Origin: an uncultured Alistipes sp.
GTDB taxonomy: Bacteria > Bacteroidota > Bacteroidia > Bacteroidales > Rikenellaceae
Reading direction: 5' to 3'
Assembly: GCA_938014215.1 (NCBI GenBank)
Contig: CALLRW010000010.1
Location: 1-38,112, forward strand
Length of the DNA stretch: 38,112 nucleotides
Positions within the stretch are counted from its first letter, which is position 1. Every line of letters starts with the position of its first letter. Shown here in pieces: positions 17,026 to 25,466 of this stretch. A program made the translations under genes and the position numbers. The notes beneath the pieces were generated by a model. The model was not told the DNA's origin. It worked only from the letters and a program-made list of their open reading frames with translations, and did no database searches.

Positions 17026-17055
17026 TCGTCAATACATTAAATATGTAGTTGACGA
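17026..17055 (+). promoter_or_regulatory. Hairpin in the rightward leader
   Basis: TCGTCAA (17026-17032) pairs with TTGACGA (17049-17055), and inside it TACAT pairs with ATGTA with a single bulged G. This 12-bp stem lies about 70 bases before the regulator start in the 5' leader. It may be a target of regulated elongation, which is an inference from position. Confidence 0.45.
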
Positions 17056-17123
17056 GGTCGCGAAGCGTCCCTGTCTGAACAAGGCAAGCGTTTACCCCAC
17101 ATTATTCTGATCTCCCTACTCCC

Positions 17124-18218
17124 TTGACCTTCTCCCCTGCCGAACAGTCGGAATCTTCAGGCGTTCTTATAGATTCCGGTATTCAAAATCGCCACATTGT
17201 CCGTTGGTACGTCCTGGTCTTCCCCACGAGCGGGCGGGCCATGACCGATGAGCTGGACCGGGAACTGGCCCGGCGGCAACGTGACGGAGAACCGCTTTTC
17301 GAATATTTCGCCCCGGCGTTTGTCGAGACCCGAAAGGTAAACGGCCGTCTCGTCAAGACCCGGCGGGCGCTGTTATACAACTATTTGTTCGTGCACGCCT
17401 CCGAGGCGGAGATCTACCGCATCAAACAGCGTCTCCCGCAATACAACTTTCTCCCGAGGGTCCGCGATGGCAAGGATTCGTACCATTATCCCTATCTGAC
17501 CGATCAGGCCATGCGCGACCTGCGATGGATTGCCCGCTCGTATGCCGAACCCGTACCGGTCTGTGCGGCCGATCCCGTCTGGCTGGTCAAGGGTGACCGG
17601 ATCCGTATCACCGAAGGACGTTTTGCGGGAATCGAGGCCCGGGTCGTCACAACGGCCCCCTCGCGCCACAAGGAGATCATCGTCACGATCGACAACTGGA
17701 TGTGCGTCCCGCTGCTCTCGGTCCAGCCCGGGCAGTACGAGGTCATCGAACTGAATGCCGAAAATCCCCGCCGCTACTCCCGACTGAACAACAGCGGACT
17801 GTTCGAACGGCTCCACACGGCCTTGTGTCACCACCTGAGCGGGGAGGTCACCGAAGAAGACCGCGGCGTTGCCACCGAAGTCGTGCGACAGTACGGCAGT
17901 CTGCAGTTCGAAAGCGACGTCATGCGCAGCAAGCTCCACGCGCTGCTGTTGCCGGCCTACACGATCCTCGGCGAGGAGCCGAAGCGTGAACAGCAGCTCC
18001 GGACCATCCAGGAGATGCTCCCGGCGGTGCGGGCCGAACAGTCGCGGGCACTGCTGCTCGTCACGCTCTACGGCTGCACGGACAATTGTCAATACTACGG
18101 CCAGGCCCATGCGCTGGTCGACCCCTGGCGGGCGGAACCCCGTCCGAAAAAGAGCAAGGCCCAGTTGATCCGCCTTCTCGCGGATTTCGACCGGCTGCTC
18201 GGCCACAACTGCAAGTGA
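17124..18218 (+). CDS. UpxY/NusG-type transcription antiterminator with C-terminal extension
   Basis: The rightward counterpart of the regulator at 15258, and its close paralogue. It has 364 residues: NGN domain from about 27 (RWYVLVFPTS) to 150, KOW domain at about 155-205 (VKGDRIRITEGRFAG), then the same long helical extension. By hand count the last 117 comparable residues are identical at 82 positions. The start must be upstream of RWYVLV. The frame has a stop at 17076-17078 and no ATG before the conserved part, so TTG 17124 is the only standard initiation codon available, giving weak and possibly regulated translation. It should act on the rightward operon. Mechanism is inferred from UpxY and RfaH. 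Confidence 0.86.
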   Translation: MTFSPAEQSESSGVLIDSGIQNRHIVRWYVLVFPTSGRAMTDELDRELARRQRDGEPLFEYFAPAFVETRKVNGRLVKTRRALLYNYLFVHASEAEIYRIKQRLPQYNFLPRVRDGKDSYHYPYLTDQAMRDLRWIARSYAEPVPVCAADPVWLVKGDRIRITEGRFAGIEARVVTTAPSRHKEIIVTIDNWMCVPLLSVQPGQYEVIELNAENPRRYSRLNNSGLFERLHTALCHHLSGEVTEEDRGVATEVVRQYGSLQFESDVMRSKLHALLLPAYTILGEEPKREQQLRTIQEMLPAVRAEQSRALLLVTLYGCTDNCQYYGQAHALVDPWRAEPRPKKSKAQLIRLLADFDRLLGHNCK

Positions 18219-18253
18219 CGGCCGCATGTTCCGCCAAGACCCGATTCGGAGTA

Positions 18254-18286
18254 TTTGCGAAAAACCTTTTCATAAAAATACATTTC
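18254..18286 (+). promoter_or_regulatory. Weak promoter-like sequence before the dehydratase gene
   Basis: TTTG (18254-18257), a 21-base spacer and TACATTTC (18279-18286) match seven of eight -7 positions. The ATG at 18300 would leave a leader of only a few bases. It could be a secondary promoter that bypasses the regulator gene, or chance. Confidence 0.25.
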
Positions 18287-18299
18287 CAATCATCCTATC

Positions 18300-20222
18300 A
18301 TGTATCGTTTGATTAAAAAATTGCGACTGGACCGCTATGTCAGTTCGCGATTGATCCTCGCACTGGATCTGCTGGTATCCGTGGGAGCGACGATCATCTC
18401 CCTGCTCCTTGCACACATTCTTCTGGGCTCCGACTGTTTCCCGGCCGGCACCGTCGGCTGGTGGCTGGGTGGATCCGTCGTCTTCTCGCTGGGAGCCTTC
18501 CTGCTGCTCCAGACCCACAAGTCGATCATTCGCCACTCCACGCTGCGTGAGCTGGCCCGGCTGAGCGTCGCAGTCTTCCTGAAGGGAATCTGCATCGCCA
18601 TCCTGCTGGCCGTCGTTTCGCGCGAGAACTGGCATTCGGATGTCTGCGTCACGCTGATGTTCGATGTGCTGCTAACCCTTTCGGCCCTGATCGTGATGCG
18701 TGTCGTGATGGTCGTCCTCTACGACCTGCTCAAGAACAGCCGTCAGAAGCGCCTCAACTGCCGCCGGATCCTCATCTACGGAACCGGTGACAAGGGGGCA
18801 TCGCTCGTCACCCAGCTGCAGAACTCGCAGGAGTATCAGGTGGTCGGCTTCCTGACCTACGGCAAGACGCTGAAGAGCCATATGCTGGCCGACCTTCCGG
18901 TCTACTACTTCGAGACGGAGGAGAATGTCAAGTATCTGCAGAAACACAAGGACATCGACGCCATCCTCTTCGCCCACGCCCGTGAGGCCCGCGAGGAGCA
19001 GGAGCGGCTGATCCACTTCTGCACGGATTGCGGGCTGAAGGCGCTGATCGCCCCCTCGATCGACGAGGTGGTCGACGGCAAGGTGCAGCGGCAGGCGATC
19101 CGCGAGATCAAGATCGAGGACCTGCTGGGGCGTGAAGAGATCAAGATCTCGATGAACGAGATCATCGCCAACTTCCGCGGCAAGACGATCATGGTGACGG
19201 GCGCCGCCGGTTCGATCGGTTCGGAGCTGTGTCGGCAGCTGGCCACGTTCGGCGTCAAGGAGCTCGTTCTCTTCGACAACTCCGAGACCCCGATGCACAA
19301 CATCCGTCTCGAACTGGAAGACCGCTTCCCCGACCTGAAGTTCATCCCCGTAATCGGCGACGTGCGCATGATCCCGCGTCTGGATTACGCCTTCCGCACC
19401 TACCGCCCGCAGGTGGTCTTCCATGCGGCCGCCTACAAGCACGTGCCGCTGATGGAGGAGAACCCCTGCGAAGCCGTGCTGGCCAACGTCGCCGGTTCGC
19501 GCAACGTGGCCGACAAGTGTATCGAATACGACGTCGAGAAGATGGTCATGATCTCGACGGACAAGGCCGTCAACCCGACCAACATCATGGGTTGCACGAA
19601 GCGTCTGGCGGAGATCTACGTACAGTCGCTCGGTCTGGCCATCGAGGCCGGCAAAGTGAAGGGCAAGACGAAGTTCGTCACCACGCGTTTCGGCAACGTG
19701 CTGGGGTCGAACGGTTCGGTGATCCCGCGCTTCCGCGAGCAGATCGCCAAGGGCGGCCCGGTAACGGTGACGCACCCCGACATCACGCGCTTCTTCATGA
19801 CGATTCCGGAGGCCTGCCGACTGGTGATGGAGGCCGCTACGATGGCCACCGGAACGCAGATCTTTGTCTTCGACATGGGTAAGTCGGTGAAGATCGCCCA
19901 CCTGGCCAAGCGCATGATCGAGCTGGCCGGTCTGGAGGTCGACAAGGATATCAAGATCGAATACACGGGACTTCGCCCGGGCGAGAAACTCTACGAAGAG
20001 GTGCTGTCGAATACGGAGAACACGCTCCCGACGTCGCACGACCGCATCCGCATCGCCAAGGTCCGCGAGTACGACTATGCCGATGCCCTGAAGGCTGCCC
20101 AGGAGCTGGAGGAACTTTCGCGGGCGGTCATCATCCCGGATATGGTTCGCCTGATGAAGAAGGTCGTTCCGGAGTTCAAGTCCAAGAACTCGCGGTTCGA
20201 GATTTACGACAAGGAGAACTAA
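18300..20222 (+). CDS. FlaA1/CapD-type membrane nucleotide-sugar 4,6-dehydratase
   Basis: A 640-residue protein of the WbpM/CapD/PglF group. Four predicted membrane helices occupy about 17-143. A first Rossmann domain starts at GTGDKG (161-166). The catalytic extended short-chain dehydrogenase domain starts at GAAGSIGSE (301-309). The active-site region reads STDK (419-422) then NIMGCTK, with Met430 in place of the usual Tyr of YxxxK and Lys434 kept, as in WbpM-type C6 dehydratases. The known reaction is UDP-GlcNAc to UDP-4-keto-6-deoxy-GlcNAc. The 4-reductase and WbpL-type transferase at the far end of the cluster (35502, 36437) fit a QuiNAc or FucNAc product. It is GC-rich like the regulator before it. 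Confidence 0.9.
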   Translation: MYRLIKKLRLDRYVSSRLILALDLLVSVGATIISLLLAHILLGSDCFPAGTVGWWLGGSVVFSLGAFLLLQTHKSIIRHSTLRELARLSVAVFLKGICIAILLAVVSRENWHSDVCVTLMFDVLLTLSALIVMRVVMVVLYDLLKNSRQKRLNCRRILIYGTGDKGASLVTQLQNSQEYQVVGFLTYGKTLKSHMLADLPVYYFETEENVKYLQKHKDIDAILFAHAREAREEQERLIHFCTDCGLKALIAPSIDEVVDGKVQRQAIREIKIEDLLGREEIKISMNEIIANFRGKTIMVTGAAGSIGSELCRQLATFGVKELVLFDNSETPMHNIRLELEDRFPDLKFIPVIGDVRMIPRLDYAFRTYRPQVVFHAAAYKHVPLMEENPCEAVLANVAGSRNVADKCIEYDVEKMVMISTDKAVNPTNIMGCTKRLAEIYVQSLGLAIEAGKVKGKTKFVTTRFGNVLGSNGSVIPRFREQIAKGGPVTVTHPDITRFFMTIPEACRLVMEAATMATGTQIFVFDMGKSVKIAHLAKRMIELAGLEVDKDIKIEYTGLRPGEKLYEEVLSNTENTLPTSHDRIRIAKVREYDYADALKAAQELEELSRAVIIPDMVRLMKKVVPEFKSKNSRFEIYDKEN

Positions 20223-20235
20223 GTCTGAGCACTCG

Positions 20236-20505
20236 ATGACTCGCTAAAAATACATTTGCATCTAACTTTCAAGTTCCATTATCTTCATGAACAACATTCA
20301 GGAGTTATACTCAAGATTTCTGGTATAGAAGATTATGGGATATATAAATCATTGTTGGTATGGATGTAATGCGATTGTTCTCATCTCAATGTTAAGTGAG
20401 GCTATATTCATCTGAATTGGGAAGGAAGAATGTCGTATATAAACGCCTCTAAGAAACACATGGTGGAATAATATTAGATCGTTCATATTGGAGTTGTCTT
20501 AATAT
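20236..20505 (+). pseudogene. Decayed 5' part of a wzx flippase gene
   Basis: The AT-rich gap between the dehydratase gene and wzx holds a relic of a flippase gene. GCTAAAAATACA at 20243-20254 is identical to the start region of the intact wzx (codons for AKNT). Translation from 20295 reads HSGVILKISGIEDYGIY, against TSRVVLNTLGVEDYGIY in the intact protein, at the same distance from the shared 12-mer. After a frameshift near 20355 the next frame gives a decayed LFSS...ELGR...RL segment that resembles MFSF...EMGR...RL of the intact protein. Several stops and shifts make it non-functional. It suggests replacement of an older cassette. Confidence 0.65.
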
Positions 20506-20538
20506 TTAAACAAACACGACTTAATAATCTGAATAATT

Positions 20539-22077
20539 ATGGCCCAAGAGGCAATAAGCAGTAATAGGCGTATTGCTAAAAATACAGTGATGCTTTATAT
20601 CCGGATGCTGCTGTCCATGGTAGTATCTCTTTATACATCCCGAGTGGTGTTAAATACCTTGGGGGTTGAGGATTATGGTATCTATGGTGTTGTAGGTGGA
20701 GTGGTAGCCATGTTTAGTTTCCTAAATTCAGCGATGAGTGGGGCTACATCCCGTTTTTTGACTTATGAAATGGGGCGTGGGGATACACAACGGCTACGAG
20801 ACACATTTTCTTCTGCACTATTGATCCATATCGGCATTTCACTTGTTATTTTACTTTTAGGAGAAACAGTCGGACTGTGGTTTTTGACACATAAGTTAGT
20901 CATTCCGGAAGAAAGAATGTTTGCAGCTCATGTGGTATATCAGTTATCCATCATTTCCACGATGGTAAGTATCACGCAGGTCCCCTATAATGCGACGATA
21001 ATTGCTCATGAGCAGATGGACGTCTATGCTTATGTGGAGTTGTTGAATGTATCTTTAAAACTGCTTATTGTCTTTTTACTTCCTGTCATAGGGCACGATA
21101 AATTAATCGTGTATGGCATTTTGGTTTTTGCCGTGAGCCTTTTGATTGCCATGACATATAGATGGTATTGTTTCAAGAAGTATCCGGAGGTACGCACCCG
21201 TTTGATCTTTAACAAGAAGATGATTTATCCAATGTTATCTTTCTCAGGTTGGGACATATATGTCAACATGGCGCTAATGGGTAGAAATCAAGGAGTTAAC
21301 ATTCTATTGAATATCTTTCTGGGACCGATTGTAAATGCGGCTGTAAATTTAGGCTTAACTATTCAAGGAGTGATCTCTGCCTTTGGAGAAAATGTTTTAA
21401 CGGCAATTAAACCTCAAATTATAAAAAGTTATGCCAAAGGAGAATACATAGACATGAATAAATATATGTCTATGGCCAGTGGATTAGCCACTTTATTAAT
21501 GAGTATAATTTCCATCCCATTAATAATTGAAATGGATTATATATTACGCCTGTGGCTGGGTACATATCCTGAAGGGACTGTCGGTTTAGGACGCTTATGC
21601 CTGATTTTCTCATTAATTTATATTGCCTTTAGACCTTTAGTCTTTGGCTTACATGCGGTTGGAAATATTAAGACGATGGGGCTTCTTAATGGAACAATAT
21701 ATTTATTAGTGTTGCCAGTTTCTTATATGATTTTTAAATCTAAAATACTGAATCCAGAGATCCCATTTTATTTAAACATCCTTCTATTATTAATTAGTTA
21801 TGGTGTTGTGAATGTCTTTTTGCTAAAAAAGTCAATGAATGAATTTCAATATTTACATTATATTTTAAGAATAATAAAGATATTGTTTATTGTAGTTTCT
21901 ACATATCTATTATTGCTGTTATTACATAATGTGTTACATGAATCATTCTATAGATTACTTATTATCGTATTGTTTAGTATAACTTTTCACGCTCTATTAG
22001 CTTATATTCTTTTGTTAAATAAAAATGAGCGTAATAGTTTAAAATCTTTTGTTTTGAGAAAAATCAAGAAAAACTAA
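20539..22077 (+). CDS. wzx: Wzx-type polysaccharide flippase
   Basis: A 512-residue polytopic membrane protein with about 12 to 14 helices. It opens with a short cytoplasmic stretch (AQEAISSNRRIAKNTVMLYIR) and the LGVEDYGIYGVVGGVVAMFSF segment typical of Bacteroides capsule flippases. It would flip the undecaprenyl-linked repeat unit of the rightward pathway. It marks the change from GC-rich regulator genes to AT-rich cargo. It is followed after 8 bases by the epimerase gene and preceded by a decayed copy of a related gene. Confidence 0.9.
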   Translation: MAQEAISSNRRIAKNTVMLYIRMLLSMVVSLYTSRVVLNTLGVEDYGIYGVVGGVVAMFSFLNSAMSGATSRFLTYEMGRGDTQRLRDTFSSALLIHIGISLVILLLGETVGLWFLTHKLVIPEERMFAAHVVYQLSIISTMVSITQVPYNATIIAHEQMDVYAYVELLNVSLKLLIVFLLPVIGHDKLIVYGILVFAVSLLIAMTYRWYCFKKYPEVRTRLIFNKKMIYPMLSFSGWDIYVNMALMGRNQGVNILLNIFLGPIVNAAVNLGLTIQGVISAFGENVLTAIKPQIIKSYAKGEYIDMNKYMSMASGLATLLMSIISIPLIIEMDYILRLWLGTYPEGTVGLGRLCLIFSLIYIAFRPLVFGLHAVGNIKTMGLLNGTIYLLVLPVSYMIFKSKILNPEIPFYLNILLLLISYGVVNVFLLKKSMNEFQYLHYILRIIKILFIVVSTYLLLLLLHNVLHESFYRLLIIVLFSITFHALLAYILLLNKNERNSLKSFVLRKIKKN

Positions 22078-22085
22078 GATAAGTT

Positions 22086-23138
22086 ATGAAAACATTAATC
22101 ACAGGTTCCGCTGGTTTTATTGGCAGTTATTTATCACACGCACTACTAAATCGAGGAGATCAAGTTGTCGGGTTAGATTGTATTAATGACTATTATGATG
22201 TACAATTAAAATACGATCGTCTTTCCTTGTTAGGCATTGATAAATCCACGATCGAAGATCATAAAATAGTAAATAGCTCTACATATTCGAATTTCAGATT
22301 TATTCGATGCAAGTTGGAGGAAAAGGAACATTTAAAGTCCTTATTCGAAAAAGAGAAGTTCGATATAGTGGTTAATTTAGCAGCACAAGCCGGTGTACGT
22401 TATTCTTTAATCAATCCCGATTCTTATATACAAAGTAATATCGTTGGCTTTTTGAATTTACTGGAAGCTTGTCGTCATTATCCGGTAAAGCATCTGGTAT
22501 ATGCCAGTTCAAGCAGTGTCTATGGTTTAAATGGGAAAACTCCATTTTCTGTTCATGACAGTATAGCTCATCCGGTTAGCCTTTATGCAGCAACCAAGAA
22601 ATCAAACGAGTTAATGGCTCATACATATAGCTTCTTATATCAGATACCAACTACGGGACTACGCTTTTTCACGGTTTACGGCCCATACGGTCGCCCGGAT
22701 ATGTCACCATCCTTATTTGCACATGCAATTTATAAAGGGGAACCGTTGAAGGTCTTTAACTACGGAAAAATGCGTCGGGATTTTACCTATATCGATGATA
22801 TTGTAGAAGGCGTCGTAAAAGTAATTAATTCTGCACCCAAGGCTGACCCCAATTGGAATAAAACAACAGCTGATCCGGCAACATCAGTAGCACCTTATCG
22901 GATTTACAACATAGGAAACCAACATCCGGTTGCTTTGATGGAATATATCCAAGCGTTCGAAGAAGCTGCAGGAAAAAAGGCAATAAAAGAATATTTACCG
23001 ATGCAACCGGGTGATGTCCAGGAAACCTATTCTGATATGAGTGATATGATCCGGGATTTTGATTATCTGCCCAAGATCTCTGTCAAGGAGGGAGTATCGC
23101 GATTTATGCAGTGGTTTAAAGACTATTATAAATATTAA
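22086..23138 (+). CDS. UDP-glucuronate 4-epimerase type NAD-dependent epimerase
   Basis: A 350-residue extended short-chain dehydrogenase. The cofactor motif GSAGFIGS is at 7-14, the Ser-rich catalytic loop SSSSVYG at 141-147 and Tyr167-x3-Lys171 follows. The segment AQAGVRYSLINPDSY (100-114) with the following SNIVGFLNLLEACR is characteristic of CapI/LpsL-type UDP-glucuronate 4-epimerases, which interconvert UDP-GlcA and UDP-GalA. The next gene, ugd, supplies UDP-GlcA, which supports that substrate. The product would bring galacturonic acid and negative charge into the glycan. It is separated by 8 bases from wzx and 12 from ugd. Confidence 0.88.
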   Translation: MKTLITGSAGFIGSYLSHALLNRGDQVVGLDCINDYYDVQLKYDRLSLLGIDKSTIEDHKIVNSSTYSNFRFIRCKLEEKEHLKSLFEKEKFDIVVNLAAQAGVRYSLINPDSYIQSNIVGFLNLLEACRHYPVKHLVYASSSSVYGLNGKTPFSVHDSIAHPVSLYAATKKSNELMAHTYSFLYQIPTTGLRFFTVYGPYGRPDMSPSLFAHAIYKGEPLKVFNYGKMRRDFTYIDDIVEGVVKVINSAPKADPNWNKTTADPATSVAPYRIYNIGNQHPVALMEYIQAFEEAAGKKAIKEYLPMQPGDVQETYSDMSDMIRDFDYLPKISVKEGVSRFMQWFKDYYKY

Positions 23139-23150
23139 TCAAACATAATC

Positions 23151-24467
23151 ATGAAAATAGCAATTGTAGGCACCGGATATGTTGGCCTCGTAACCGGTAC
23201 ATGTTTTTCCGAAATGGGCGTTGATGTTACTTGCGTTGATGTACAGCAGGAAAAGATTGAAAAATTAAAGCAGGGTATTATACCGATATATGAACCGGGG
23301 CTGGAAGATCTCGTTCATAAAAACTATCAGGCCGGGCGTTTGAAATTTACGACAGACTTAACAGAAGTTTTGGATGAAGTGGATGTCGTATTCAGTGCCG
23401 TCGGCACACCTCCGGATGAAGATGGAAGTGCGGACCTGAGATATGTTATGGAGGTGGCACATACCATAGGACGCAATATGAAGAAATATATTCTTGTAGT
23501 AACCAAAAGTACCGTTCCCGTAGGAACTGCACAGAAAGTTAAGGCGGCTATTGCGGAAGAACTCAAAAAAAGAAATCTTGACATACCTTTTGATGTTGCA
23601 TCCAATCCGGAGTTTTTGAAAGAAGGTGCGGCAATTGAGGACTTTATGAAACCGGACAGAGTGGTTGTAGGAGTGGATTCTGATAAGGCAAAAGATCTCA
23701 TGGAGCGTTTATATAAACCTTTTATGATGACTCAATATCGGATGATTTTTACAGATATTCCCTCTGCCGAAATGATCAAATATGCAGCAAACTCGATGTT
23801 AGCTACCCGTATCAGTTTCATGAATGAGATAGCGAACTTGTGTGAACTGGTTGGAGCCGATGTGGATATGGTACGAAAAGGGATAGGTGCAGATTCACGT
23901 ATTGGAAGAAAATTCCTTTATCCGGGATGCGGTTATGGCGGTAGCTGTTTCCCAAAAGATGTAAAGGCTTTGATTAAAACAGCAGACCAAAATGGGTATA
24001 CTATGCAAGTTCTGAAAGCAGTTGAAGCTGTTAATGAAAGGCAGAAAGGTCTGTTGTATGACAAGCTGGTTAAATGCTTAAAAACAGAAGATCTGTCGGG
24101 GAAAAAGATTGCGCTATGGGGGTTGGCTTTTAAGCCGGAGACGGATGATATGAGGGAGGCACCTTCCTTGGTATTAATTGAGAAGCTGTTAGCTGCGGGA
24201 GCTTCCGTATGTGCATATGACCCAATCGCAATGCAAGAATGCAAACGTAGGATCGGAGATAAAATATTTTATGTCAACAACATGTATGAGGCTGTCCTGG
24301 AAGCAGATGCCTTGTTGGTAGTTACAGAATGGAAGGAATTCCGTATTCCAAGTTGGGGTGTTATAAAGAAAAGCATGCGCAATCCATTGATCTTGGATGG
24401 TCGTAATATTTACGACCAGAAAGAATTGAAAGATTGGGGCATCGAATACCACTGTATTGGAAAATAA
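23151..24467 (+). CDS. ugd: UDP-glucose 6-dehydrogenase
   Basis: Oxidises UDP-glucose twice with NAD to UDP-glucuronate. The 438-residue protein has the N-terminal Rossmann motif GTGYVGL at 7-13, the NPEFLKEGAA segment at 152-161, Lys210 in the conserved EMIKYAANS stretch and the catalytic Cys266 in GYGGSCFPKD (261-270). The C-terminal UDP-binding domain has the WGLAFKPETDDMREAPS motif. All catalytic residues are present. It pairs with the epimerase gene 12 bases upstream and is two bases from the next start. GC content is intermediate, suggesting a different history from the very AT-rich genes that follow. Confidence 0.95.
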   Translation: MKIAIVGTGYVGLVTGTCFSEMGVDVTCVDVQQEKIEKLKQGIIPIYEPGLEDLVHKNYQAGRLKFTTDLTEVLDEVDVVFSAVGTPPDEDGSADLRYVMEVAHTIGRNMKKYILVVTKSTVPVGTAQKVKAAIAEELKKRNLDIPFDVASNPEFLKEGAAIEDFMKPDRVVVGVDSDKAKDLMERLYKPFMMTQYRMIFTDIPSAEMIKYAANSMLATRISFMNEIANLCELVGADVDMVRKGIGADSRIGRKFLYPGCGYGGSCFPKDVKALIKTADQNGYTMQVLKAVEAVNERQKGLLYDKLVKCLKTEDLSGKKIALWGLAFKPETDDMREAPSLVLIEKLLAAGASVCAYDPIAMQECKRRIGDKIFYVNNMYEAVLEADALLVVTEWKEFRIPSWGVIKKSMRNPLILDGRNIYDQKELKDWGIEYHCIGK

Positions 24468-24469
24468 AT

Positions 24470-25466
24470 ATGGGCAGACTAAAAGAATTTGATATATTAA
24501 AAGGGATAGGAATTATATCAGTTTTAATAGGTCATGCAGCTGTTTGTAGCGAGTTAAAGCTTCTGATTTACAGCTTTCACATGCCATTATTCTTCTTTAT
24601 ATCCGGATTTTTTTTTCCACGAAAGAAGTTTTTTATCATTAGTAAAACATAAGGCATTTCAATTATTGATACCATGGTTATTCTTTGGCTGTATTATTTG
24701 TTTTTATTTATTTTCAATTACAAGCTTAAGTACGCATAATATAAATGGAGCATTCTATGATGTCCTTGAAAGTATTTATAGAGGTTTTTTAGGCAATGAA
24801 GATTCATATTGCTTTTATACAATATGGTTTTTAATCGCGCTGTTTGAAATTTCAATATTCTATGCTTTTATTTATAAGGTTCTAAAGAATATTTATTTAC
24901 AAACGTTTGCCTGGTTATCTTTATACATCATTGGTTGGATTCTGCAGGAACGAGGCATCAACCTACCTTATTTTATAGATACTGCATTCTCGATAGGTAT
25001 ATATTATCATCTTGGCTTCTTGTTTAAGGAAACCAAGTACTATAACATAAAAATACCATTCCCTTTTGTAATGCTATCTTTCGCTTGCCTTTTGGGGGCA
25101 ATATTCTTTTTTAAACCTAACATAGAATTAAAATATAATATATATCCATTTTATACGGCGTTATTATCGACTCTATTTATCACAACCTTGTATTATCTAA
25201 TAAAGTTTATATTAGGTTACTCCAATAGGGGTATTTCTCTTTTCTCAAAAGTATTCCAAAAATTAGGACAAGATAGTTTAATAATATTTGGCCTTCATCG
25301 TCCATTATTTGAATTATCTTATGTGATACAATCTCAGGTAATAATAAATCAAAAAGTCTTTGCTCTTCTTCAAATTCTTGGAACAATTATAGTAATAGAA
25401 TGTTTATCACCCATCTTATATAAATATGTACCATATCTAGTTGGAAAATATGGATCCAAAAGTTAG
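24470..25466 (+). pseudogene. Acyltransferase 3 family gene, frameshifted at a nine-T tract
   Basis: Members of this family are polytopic membrane O-acyltransferases that decorate glycans. The first frame (24470-24652) gives LKEFDILKGIGIISVLIGHA, with the key His of this family, then SFHMPLFFFISGFFF and stops after 60 residues. The second frame continues from 24666 (IPWLFFGCIICFYLF) to 25466 with the rest of the membrane domain. Reading the T9 tract at 24608-24616 as eight T restores one 331-residue protein of normal length, with HERSFLSLVKHKAFQLLIPW across the joint. It is either phase variable, recently broken or a sequencing error. It starts two bases after ugd. Confidence 0.85.

Noticed and set aside
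17373..20039. Long minus-strand frames opposite the rightward regulator and the dehydratase gene
   Set aside because: Same reason: they mirror GC-rich coding sequence with intact family motifs on the plus strand.
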